From positions 1-5,434 of the forward strand of contig MNYE01000126.1 in NCBI GenBank assembly GCA_001873005.1: DNA of 5,434 nucleotides, written 5' to 3'. A program made the translations under genes and the position numbers. Shown piece by piece: positions 1-5,389 of the stretch; within the stretch, counting starts at the first letter, position 1; each line of letters opens with the position of its first letter. The notes beneath the pieces were generated by a model, which was given only the letters and a program-made list of their open reading frames with translations, made no database searches and was not told the DNA's origin. Origin of the DNA: Dehalococcoidia bacterium CG2_30_46_9. Lineage in GTDB: Bacteria; Chloroflexota; Dehalococcoidia; GIF9; AB-539-J10.

Positions 1-2
1 TT

Positions 3-1037
3 CGCCGCACCGACCCTTTTATTCAGTATGCTCTGGCAGCCACTAGGATGGCTCTGGATGATTCTGGGCTGATTATCAATCAAAGCAATTATGATAGAGT
101 GGGAATAGTGGTAGGTACATGTGCTGGTGGCATGACTACCTATGAAAAGAATCTTTTTGCTCTTCGAGAGGAAGGAGCGGATAAAGTTTCCCCCTTTTTC
201 ATCACTGGATTTATCGCCAATATGGCAGCAGGAGAAATTTCAATTGTTTTTGGTGCCAAAGGTCCCAGCAAATGTGTGGTTAGTGCCTGCGCCACCGGCA
301 GCCATGCTATTGGTGATGCTTTCCGACTCATTCAATATGGCGAGGCTGACGCTGTGATTGCCGGAGGTAGCGATGCCTATATTCTCCCTGTGGGAATTGC
401 CGGGCTGGACAGGATGAGGGCTATCTCACGCAGAAATGATGAGCCAGAAAAAGCCAGCCGTCCTTTTGACAAAAATCGTGATGGCTTTGTCCTTGGTGAG
501 GGAGCCGGTATCGTCATTCTAGAGGAACTTGAGCTAGCCAGGAGAAGGGGGGCTAAAATCTACGCTGAACTTGTCGGCTTCGGCTCTAACATTGACGGCT
601 TCCATATAACAGAGCCAGATTGGGAGAGTCAGGCGCGTTGTATCAAACTGGCTTTGCATGATGCCGCCATTTCACCTGGCGAAGTTGATTATGTCAACGC
701 TCACGGGACTTCCACCCCCCTCAACGACATAACTGAGACGAAAGCTATAAAAGCTGCCTTAGGGGAGCATAGCCGGAAAGTGGCGGTAAGTTCCAACAAA
801 TCCATGACGGGTCATCTATTAGCAGCATCCGGTACTGTAGAAGCTATTTTCACTGTTTTAACCATGAGAGATAGCATAATCCCGCCCACCATAAACTATG
901 AGACCCCTGATCCTGAATGTGACTTAGATTATGTCCCTAACATAGCTAGAAAGGCAGAGGTAAATATAGCTATTTCCAATTCCTTTGGCTTCGGCGGCGC
1001 TAATGCTGTTCTGGTGTTCCGCAAGTTCAAGGAATAG
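3..1037 (+). CDS. fabF: beta-ketoacyl-[ACP] synthase II (FabF), 5' end cut by window edge
   Basis: This is a condensing enzyme of type II fatty-acid synthesis, cytosolic, joining malonyl-ACP to an acyl-ACP with loss of CO2. The frame is open from base 3 (RRTDPFIQYALAATR...), which matches the usual FabF interior, so the ATG at 48 is internal. About 65-70 N-terminal residues of a roughly 410-residue family lie outside the window. The thiolase-fold catalytic triad is complete: Cys in VSACATGSHA (bases 288-290), His in VNAHGTSTPLND (702-704) and His in KSMTGHLLAASG (813-815). RPFDKNRDGFVLGEGAG and the C-terminal NSFGFGGANA loop are also typical. It ends in TAG and converges on the U32 gene with a 30-bp gap. 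The family is certain. Primary FabF and a KAS domain protein of a secondary-lipid cluster cannot be told apart without the upstream genes. Confidence 0.95.
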   Translation, partial: RRTDPFIQYALAATRMALDDSGLIINQSNYDRVGIVVGTCAGGMTTYEKNLFALREEGADKVSPFFITGFIANMAAGEISIVFGAKGPSKCVVSACATGSHAIGDAFRLIQYGEADAVIAGGSDAYILPVGIAGLDRMRAISRRNDEPEKASRPFDKNRDGFVLGEGAGIVILEELELARRRGAKIYAELVGFGSNIDGFHITEPDWESQARCIKLALHDAAISPGEVDYVNAHGTSTPLNDITETKAIKAALGEHSRKVAVSSNKSMTGHLLAASGTVEAIFTVLTMRDSIIPPTINYETPDPECDLDYVPNIARKAEVNIAISNSFGFGGANAVLVFRKFKE

Positions 1038-1044
1038 AGAATAA

Positions 1045-1066
1045 CCTTAAACCCTGTTAAGGATTT
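1045..1066 (+). terminator. weak hairpin after fabF
   Basis: The sequence ccttaa-accctg-ttaagg forms a 6-bp stem with a 6-nt loop, 8 bases after the fabF stop, followed by a short attt. The stem is AT-rich and the T tract is poor, so it is at best a weak intrinsic terminator. The stronger hairpins of the adjacent repeat (1067-1138) may do more to end transcription from both sides. Confidence 0.3.
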
Positions 1067-1138
1067 GTCATTGCGAGGGGTGAAACCCCGAAGCAATCTC
1101 AGAGAGACGGGATTGCCACGCTCCGCTGGCAATGTCAC
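1067..1138. repeat. palindromic dispersed repeat (gtcattgcgag... family) at the fabF/U32 junction
   Basis: The unit starts gtcattgcgag and ends ggcaatgtcac, giving imperfect terminal inverted repeats. Inside are several stems: ggggt-gaa-acccc (1077-1089), gcaatc (1093-1098) with gattgc (1111-1116), and a perfect 7-bp stem attgcca (1112-1118) with tggcaat (1127-1133) around an 8-nt loop. The pattern tcattgcgag...gaagcaatctc...gattgcca matches, from memory, a short non-autonomous repeat seen in many copies in environmental bacterial genomes. No clear flanking duplication is visible. The U32 reading frame on the minus strand runs through it and stops within its first bases (1068-1070). Confidence 0.8.
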
Positions 1139-2231
1139 CCAGGGAGCTTTTGAGCCTGCCTACATATTTATTCACTTCACCAGAATCAAGTTTCACCGCT
1201 TTATCAGCTATTTCTTGACAGTAGCGGCAATGAGCACATCCCGAGGGGCAATCCTGTTTGTCAAAGAAATCAATGAAACCTTCTAGAGATTGGTTATCAA
1301 TGTAGACCTTTGGCGGCGAAGTTATTGTGGTGATTTCTGCGCTGGATAGAGGTGGCTTTACTTCCCTGATCTTTGGGGTAAGAACGCTCAAAATATCGTA
1401 GAGGTTTCCCTGGTAATGACGCGATGAATATGCCTCAGTGGCATTTATAATCCACTCCGTGGGCATTGCTCTACCGCCAATTTTGAAGAAATCAATGCCT
1501 ATTTCTTCATAAACATGTATATCTTCCGGTCTTATCCAGCGGGATTTGATGAATTGAGACGTGTCGCTGAGTCTGTTTGAAGCACAATGAAGCACACAGT
1601 AGTCCATATAGAAGCCACCAAGGGGGTTATGGTTTTGAGTGGCATGTCCCAGGGTGTTATTGTGATAATACTCGTAAGGACACTGATAGAGGCAAAGACT
1701 GTTTGTCAGTATACTAAGTTCGCACGCTACAGCATTTCTGATAGCCTTAAGTAGCCTGAAATCTCGGTTGGCGTTTGAGTCTAAAATAATGGAGTCAGCC
1801 CCCAGAGACTCAAATAACTTAGCCCGGGCCACACTGTTTACATGAGCTATGGTTGAAACCTCTACTTTAAGACAGGGGAACTGATTTTTAATAAGCTCGA
1901 GCAAGTATGGGATAGCTACAGTGACACAATCTACTCCGCAATTGCTAAGCCATTCCAGGTGTTGGAGTAATTCTCGATGAGTATCTTCTTCCCACTCCAT
2001 ATTGTTCATGCAAGGAGCATTGAGAAGATAATTGAAACTTAAGCCTGCCGAATGAGCTAGTTTGATATACTTCTCGGCTTGTTTTGTTGGCATTTGGGTA
2101 ATATCGGGACCTACCATCCCACTGCCCATCATCGAGGTGGGCAAAACGCCAAATATCTGAACGTCTGCCTTAATCTGGCTTAGAGGCCTTATCAGTTCCG
2201 TATCCCAATTCGTCGGCACTAATAAACGCAT
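1068..2231 (-). CDS. U32-peptidase-family-like Fe-S protein with an extra C-terminal Cys cluster
   Basis: This 387-residue protein resembles the U32 family, which despite its name includes O2-independent hydroxylation and RNA-modification proteins (UbiU, UbiV, TrhP, RlhA). Shared signs are an alternating beta/alpha TIM-barrel-like body, the stretch SRWIRPEDIHVYEEIG followed by FFKIGGR (residues 249-254, compare K-I-E-G-R), and four central cysteines C180, C184, C212 and C216 that could bind a [4Fe-4S] cluster. A second quartet, CPSGCAHCRYC (C328, C332, C335, C338), lies near the C-terminus. No signal peptide or membrane segment is seen, so it is probably cytosolic. The ATG at 2231 is chosen because gaggaggt lies 4 nt upstream; an in-frame ATG at 2360 lies beyond the promoter region. 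Residues 366-387 are encoded by the palindromic repeat. Substrate is unknown, and protease activity is not implied. Confidence 0.82.
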   Translation of the reverse strand: MRLLVPTNWDTELIRPLSQIKADVQIFGVLPTSMMGSGMVGPDITQMPTKQAEKYIKLAHSAGLSFNYLLNAPCMNNMEWEEDTHRELLQHLEWLSNCGVDCVTVAIPYLLELIKNQFPCLKVEVSTIAHVNSVARAKLFESLGADSIILDSNANRDFRLLKAIRNAVACELSILTNSLCLYQCPYEYYHNNTLGHATQNHNPLGGFYMDYCVLHCASNRLSDTSQFIKSRWIRPEDIHVYEEIGIDFFKIGGRAMPTEWIINATEAYSSRHYQGNLYDILSVLTPKIREVKPPLSSAEITTITSPPKVYIDNQSLEGFIDFFDKQDCPSGCAHCRYCQEIADKAVKLDSGEVNKYVGRLKSSLGDIASGAWQSRLSEIASGFHPSQ

Positions 2232-2234
2232 ATC

Positions 2235-2244
2235 TACCTCCTCT
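2235..2244 (-). promoter_or_regulatory. ribosome binding site of the U32 gene
   Basis: On the minus strand agaggaggta ends 3 nt before the ATG at 2231, with the core gaggaggt 4 nt away. This near-perfect Shine-Dalgarno sequence decides for the start at 2231 over the longer frame opening at 2360. Confidence 0.8.
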
Positions 2245-2292
2245 GTAGTGGTTATATTAACATAAACTCTGGCGAAGGGATAGTTTACCTCG

Positions 2293-2327
2293 CAATACCT
2301 CGTATTGTGATATACTTTATTATAAAG
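2293..2327. promoter_or_regulatory. two inverted repeats in the divergent promoter region, possible operators
   Basis: Two perfect palindromes lie 7 bp apart: caatac-ctc-gtattg (2293-2307) and ctttat-t-ataaag (2315-2327). With the predicted minus-strand promoter, the second covers the -10 box and the first lies at the expected start of transcription. That placement would suit a repressor acting on the U32 gene and perhaps on the ligase gene too. The palindromes are seen directly; an operator role is inference and no regulator gene is in the window. Confidence 0.4.
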
Positions 2328-2342
2328 GGAAGAATTTGTCAA
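2314..2342 (-). promoter_or_regulatory. candidate sigma-70-type promoter for the U32 gene
   Basis: On the minus strand a perfect TTGACA (2342-2337) is followed after 17 bp by TAAAGT (2319-2314), which matches the -10 consensus at 4 of 6 positions. A perfect TATAAT (2324-2319) is also present, but only 12 bp from the TTGACA. Transcription would start near 2307, leaving a leader of about 75 nt. No equally good promoter was found for the ligase on the plus strand. Confidence 0.4.
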
Positions 2343-2375
2343 TAGGGCAAACATCAGCATTCAGCCGTCACGTTT

Positions 2376-2385
2376 AGAGGAGGTA
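2376..2385 (+). promoter_or_regulatory. ribosome binding site of the ligase gene
   Basis: The sequence agaggaggta, the same 10-mer as upstream of the divergent U32 gene, places aggaggt 4 nt before a GTG codon at 2389. It is the evidence for a GTG start. The matching leaders suggest that both divergent genes are translated strongly. Confidence 0.8.
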
Positions 2386-2388
2386 AAA

Positions 2389-3879
2389 GTGAATCTAAAA
2401 GAGATGCTGGAGATGACTGCCAGTGAAGTGCCACGAAAAGCAGCTATTGTTCTTGGTTCCCGGAAGGTTACCTACGGAGAATTGGAAGAAGCTTCTAACA
2501 AAACAGCCAATGCCCTTATAGAGCTGGGATTGGAGAAAGATGACCATGTAGCCATCTTAATGTCTCACAGTCCCGAGTGGGTTATCAACTATTTCGCAAT
2601 AATTAAGGCTGGTGGTGTAGCTGTGCTTCTTAGTTCGGCGCTCAAAGCGCCTGAGCTTAACTCTTTATTGCTTGACTCCGATAGCAAAATTCTCATAACT
2701 GAAAAGGGATTTTCCCAGATGCTTTCTCCCATTTTATTTAGCATTCCCTTGCTAAACCAGGTTCTGGAGGTTGACGGAGATTCTTACAGAGCAATGATAT
2801 CTGCTAGTTCTGCTGTATCGCCTCAGGTTAATATAGACGATAAGGATGAGGTCACTATCATCTATACCTCTGGCGCGTTGGGAAGGCAAAAGGGTGTAGT
2901 GCATACTCATGCTTCTCTTATGGGACCTCTTAACATAATTTCCTCGGGTATAGGGCGGAGTAGAGAAGATATAGTCATAGACCCGGTTCCTTTCTTCTAT
3001 CTTCTGGGATTAGGCGAGGTACTTTTCGGTTCTATTATGAAAGGAGCTACCGTGGTAGTCATCCCTCATTTCACACCCAGAATTGTTTTAGGAGCCATAG
3101 AAAAGGAAAGGGGAAGCATCCTTTTTGGAGTCCCGGCAATGCACAATACCTTGGCTATGTTACCGGAGAGGGTTATCAACAATTATGACCTTAGCTCATT
3201 GCGGGTAGCCTCCAGCGCCGGGGCAAAATCTTCTCCTCGCTTAATGAAGATGCTGGAAAATAAATTCAATTTAACCTTCTGTGAGACTTATGGTCTTTCG
3301 GAACTTTTCGTTGTTTCCATGAGCACCCTCGATAACCACAAACTGGGAACGGTGGGCAAGGCAATTTGTGAGCTTAAAATATTAGATGATAGTGGCGAAG
3401 AAGTTGCTCCTGATGAAATAGGCGAGGCTGTTTTCAAAGTTCCCTGGATGATGAAGGGATACTACAAGGCACCTGAGCTCACAGCTCAGGTTGTTAAGGA
3501 TGGCTGGTTCCATACCGGGGATTTGGTGAGGATGGATAAGGATGGTTATCTTGAGTATGTAGAGAAGAAGTCGTTCATAATAGTGACTTCCTCGGGCTTA
3601 AAAATTTCCCCCTGGGAAGTGGAGGATATTCTTTTGGAACATCCCAGCGTGGCTGAGGCAGCTTGTGTCGGAGTTAGGGATTCAAAATACGGAGAAGTTC
3701 CTACAGCTTTCGTTGTTCTTAAGGAAGGGCAAAACGCCACGGCAGAAGAAATAGCCAATTTTTGCTACCAAAATCTGGCTGACTTTAAGCAGCCCAAGAA
3801 AATCGAGTTTGTAGGCAGTATTCCTAAGACTGGATCAGGGAAAATTGATAGACGGCTACTCAAGGAAGCTAAGGTCTGA
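2389..3879 (+). CDS. AMP-forming acyl-CoA synthetase/ligase-like protein with altered core motifs
   Basis: This 496-residue protein belongs to the ANL adenylate-forming superfamily, which activates a carboxylic acid to acyl-AMP and usually transfers it to CoA. Length and architecture fit a soluble ligase of the FadD or CaiC type. Visible motifs are the ATP loop IYTSGALGRQKGV (residues 158-170), VPFFYLLGLGE (200-210), YGLSE (301-305), GWFHTGDL (372-379), hinge region YVEKKSFIIVTSSG (390-403) and KTGSGKIDRRLL (480-491) with the C-terminal lysine K485. Several deviate: usual T-T-G-x-P-K is A-L-G-R-Q-K, the usual PFFH is PFFY, and the hinge GRxKD arginine is E392 with about two extra residues after it. 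The GTG start follows a strong ribosome binding site. The gene is divergent from the U32 gene and overlaps proA by 11 bp. Acid substrate cannot be read from the sequence; reduced or changed activity is possible. Confidence 0.88.
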   Translation: MNLKEMLEMTASEVPRKAAIVLGSRKVTYGELEEASNKTANALIELGLEKDDHVAILMSHSPEWVINYFAIIKAGGVAVLLSSALKAPELNSLLLDSDSKILITEKGFSQMLSPILFSIPLLNQVLEVDGDSYRAMISASSAVSPQVNIDDKDEVTIIYTSGALGRQKGVVHTHASLMGPLNIISSGIGRSREDIVIDPVPFFYLLGLGEVLFGSIMKGATVVVIPHFTPRIVLGAIEKERGSILFGVPAMHNTLAMLPERVINNYDLSSLRVASSAGAKSSPRLMKMLENKFNLTFCETYGLSELFVVSMSTLDNHKLGTVGKAICELKILDDSGEEVAPDEIGEAVFKVPWMMKGYYKAPELTAQVVKDGWFHTGDLVRMDKDGYLEYVEKKSFIIVTSSGLKISPWEVEDILLEHPSVAEAACVGVRDSKYGEVPTAFVVLKEGQNATAEEIANFCYQNLADFKQPKKIEFVGSIPKTGSGKIDRRLLKEAKV

Positions 3880-5176
3880 CTTGACCATTGCCGAAGATAA
3901 TCCACTTGTAGCTGGTAAGCTCCTTGAGAGCCATGGGACCACGGGCATGGAATTTCTGGGTACTTATGCCTATCTCAGCGCCCAGGCCAAATTGTCCTCC
4001 ATCGGTAAAACGGGTGCTAGCATTAACATAGACGCAGGCAGCATCTACCTCATTAAGGAAACGCATAGCTGCCGAGTAGTCCTCGGTAACGATAGCTTCA
4101 GAATGCCCCGAACCATATTTCTCAATGTGCTCTAAAGCTTCATCCAAAGAATTAACCACTTTGATCGCTGCCTTTAGTGACAGGAATTCCTTTCCCCAAT
4201 CTTCATCCACTGCCGGGACTATTCCCTCACCCAAACCCTCTCCCTTGAAGGGAGAGGGAAGGGTGAGGGTGGACTTGAGGATAGCCATGGCTTGCTTATC
4301 ACAGTGCATTTCTACCTCAGCCCTGGCCCACTCTTTAGCAATCAAAGGAAGATAATTCTGGGCGACTTTGCTATGGACTAAAAGACAATCCAGGGCATTG
4401 CATACAGTGGGGCGCTGGACTTTGGCATTGTAGACAATAGCTACAGCTTTGCCGAGGTCAGCACTCTTATCTACATAGGTATGACAAACACCTATTCCTC
4501 CTGTGATTACCGGCATGGCAGCGTTTTCTGAGACAAACTTTATTAACTCAGCACCACCACGGGGAATCATTAAGTCAATTACTTCCTTCATCTTGAGCAT
4601 ATGACCTACGAGAGCTCTTTCCGTAGACTCGATGGACTGAATTGCTCCGTGTGGCACTCCAGCTTGGTGAGCTGCCTCTTGAGCCACAAGGCTCAAGATA
4701 GTATTAGAATTTATTGCCTCTTTGCCTCCACGAAGAATCACAACATTGCCCGATTTAAGGCACAAGCTCGCAATGTCTATGGTGACATTAGGGCGGCTCT
4801 CATATATAGCTCCGATAACGCCTAAAGGAACCCGCTTCTTACCTACCACCAGGCCATTGGGCAAGGTGCGCATATCAAATACCTCACCCACGGGATCAGG
4901 CAAAGCAGCCACTGTTCTCACATCTTGAGCCATGCCTTCCAAACGGCTTGGCGAAAGCATAAGCCTATCAAGCATTGCCTCACTCATCCCGGAAGTTTTA
5001 GCCTCCTCATAGTCAATTTTGTTGGCTGCCAGGATTTCATCTTGTTTGGCGATAAGAGCTTCAGCGATAGTCAGCAAAGCCTTGTTCTTGATTTCTGTGG
5101 AAAGGAAAGCAAGCTTCTTTGCCGCTGCTTTTGCTGCCTTCCCCTTTTCCTCTAGTTCCTTTATAGCTAATTCCAT
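3869..5176 (-). CDS. proA: glutamate-5-semialdehyde dehydrogenase (gamma-glutamyl phosphate reductase)
   Basis: ProA reduces gamma-glutamyl phosphate to glutamate-5-semialdehyde with NADPH, the second step of proline synthesis, in the cytosol. The match spans the whole protein: RVPLGVIGAIYESRPNVT and CLKSGNVVILRGGKEA in the cofactor domain, DLMIPRGGAELI, the catalytic cysteine in VQRPTVCNALDCLL (bases 4400-4402, residue 259), GSGHSEAIVTED, and a typical end in LTSYKWIIFGNGQVR. The ATG at 5176 is preferred because AAAGGAG lies 7 nt upstream; the alternative ATG at 5182 (437 residues) is only 1 nt from it. At 435 residues it is longer than the usual 415-420, mostly because a palindromic repeat adds about 16 residues (303-318, TLTLPSPFKGEGLGEG) in a loop between catalytic domain and C-terminal segment. 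No proB is adjacent in the window. All visible motifs are intact, so the enzyme is probably functional. Confidence 0.96.
   Translation of the reverse strand: MELAIKELEEKGKAAKAAAKKLAFLSTEIKNKALLTIAEALIAKQDEILAANKIDYEEAKTSGMSEAMLDRLMLSPSRLEGMAQDVRTVAALPDPVGEVFDMRTLPNGLVVGKKRVPLGVIGAIYESRPNVTIDIASLCLKSGNVVILRGGKEAINSNTILSLVAQEAAHQAGVPHGAIQSIESTERALVGHMLKMKEVIDLMIPRGGAELIKFVSENAAMPVITGGIGVCHTYVDKSADLGKAVAIVYNAKVQRPTVCNALDCLLVHSKVAQNYLPLIAKEWARAEVEMHCDKQAMAILKSTLTLPSPFKGEGLGEGIVPAVDEDWGKEFLSLKAAIKVVNSLDEALEHIEKYGSGHSEAIVTEDYSAAMRFLNEVDAACVYVNASTRFTDGGQFGLGAEIGISTQKFHARGPMALKELTSYKWIIFGNGQVRP
4224..4269. repeat. 46-bp palindromic repeat inserted in frame in proA
   Basis: The element is a long hairpin: ccctcaccc (4224-4232), aaa, ccctctccc (4236-4244), loop ttgaa, gggagaggg (4250-4258), aa, gggtgaggg (4261-4269). 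Both 9-bp stems are perfect and meet at a small internal loop. This ccctcaccc/ccctctccc pattern is familiar as a dispersed bacterial repeat, normally between genes. Here it is read through as part of ProA. A 5-bp ggact occurs on both sides (4216-4220 and 4271-4275), but a 50-bp element plus 5-bp duplication would break the frame, so this is not a convincing target duplication. Confidence 0.85.
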
Positions 5177-5182
5177 AATCAT

Positions 5183-5190
5183 TCTCCTTT
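5183..5190 (-). promoter_or_regulatory. ribosome binding site of proA
   Basis: On the minus strand aaaggaga gives GGAG 7 nt before the ATG at 5176 and only 1 nt before the ATG at 5182, favouring the downstream start. The repeat flank cataatac (5191-5198) abuts it directly, so everything upstream of the ribosome binding site belongs to the inserted element. Confidence 0.65.
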
Positions 5191-5214
5191 CATAATACGT
5201 AACTACTCACCCTG

Positions 5215-5279
5215 CTGTCATTCTGAGCCCCTTCGCTTTCTGTCATTCTGAGCGTAGGGAAGAATCTCTATCGCTCAGA
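5215..5279. repeat. tandem tcattctgag repeat units with hairpin
   Basis: The 14-mer ctgtcattctgagc occurs twice, 25 bp apart (5215-5228 and 5240-5253). The second copy continues into gtagggaagaatctc, the usual continuation of a common dispersed repeat, and forms a perfect 8-bp stem tctgagcg (5247-5254) with cgctcaga (5272-5279). A further gaagaatct copy at 5291-5299 repeats 5259-5267. The first unit looks truncated. Confidence 0.7.
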
Positions 5280-5299
5280 GCAAACTCCACGAAGAATCT

Positions 5300-5349
5300 G
5301 TAGTTGCCTGATTTATCAGGCGGGAAAGCCCAATAAATTGGGCAACTAC
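5300..5349. repeat. three-stem palindromic unit inside the element
   Basis: An outer stem gtagttg (5300-5306) with caactac (5343-5349) encloses two adjoining hairpins: cctgat-tt-atcagg (5307-5320) and cccaat-aa-attggg (5329-5342), separated by cgggaaag. All three stems are perfect, so either strand or its RNA could fold as a three-way junction. The outer arm resembles the element's own ends (gtaactactca against gcaactactca), suggesting an older nested or duplicated terminus. Confidence 0.75.
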
Positions 5350-5389
5350 TCAGGGCGACATAAGGATAGCTGTGTAGTTACCATAATAC

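Larger units (their letters stand above)
5199..5381. mobile_element. 183-bp MITE-like element with terminal inverted repeats and 8-bp target duplication
   Basis: The left end gtaactac (5199-5206) and right end gtagttac (5374-5381) are perfect 8-bp inverted repeats. Immediately outside both lies the same octamer cataatac in direct orientation (5191-5198 and 5382-5389), the footprint expected of a transposed element with an 8-bp target-site duplication. The interior has no credible reading frame and is full of palindromes, so it would be non-autonomous and depend on a transposase elsewhere. The outer boundaries are read directly from sequence; the family and transposase are unknown. It lies between the proA ribosome binding site and whatever promoter once served it. 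Confidence 0.75.

Noticed and set aside
1065..1286. Plus-strand 73-residue open frame starting in the repeat
   Set aside because: It runs antisense through the Cys-cluster end of the U32 gene, and its opening residues are the familiar translation of the repeat, not a protein.
2232..2360. Upstream in-frame extension of the U32 gene to an ATG at 2360 (43 more residues)
   Set aside because: It crosses the divergent promoter region, its residues do not resemble the family, and the strong Shine-Dalgarno sequence sits 4 nt before the ATG at 2231.
4216..4275. ggact on both sides of the proA palindrome as a target-site duplication
   Set aside because: Five bases are weak evidence, and a 50-bp element plus 5 bp would shift the frame, which is intact.
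4125..4355. Plus-strand 76-residue open frame within proA
   Set aside because: It is the antisense shadow of proA and includes the reverse side of the palindromic repeat; no ribosome binding site or family resemblance was seen.
5184..5220. Minus-strand ATGACA - 18 bp - TATTAT as a hybrid promoter for proA created by the element
   Set aside because: The boxes are good, but the start point would fall within the proA ribosome binding site, leaving no usable leader.
5199..5381. CRISPR array or tRNA/ncRNA gene in the repeat-rich region upstream of proA
   Set aside because: Repeat units are not regularly spaced with unique spacers, and no cloverleaf or known RNA signature fits; transposon-like ends explain the structure better.
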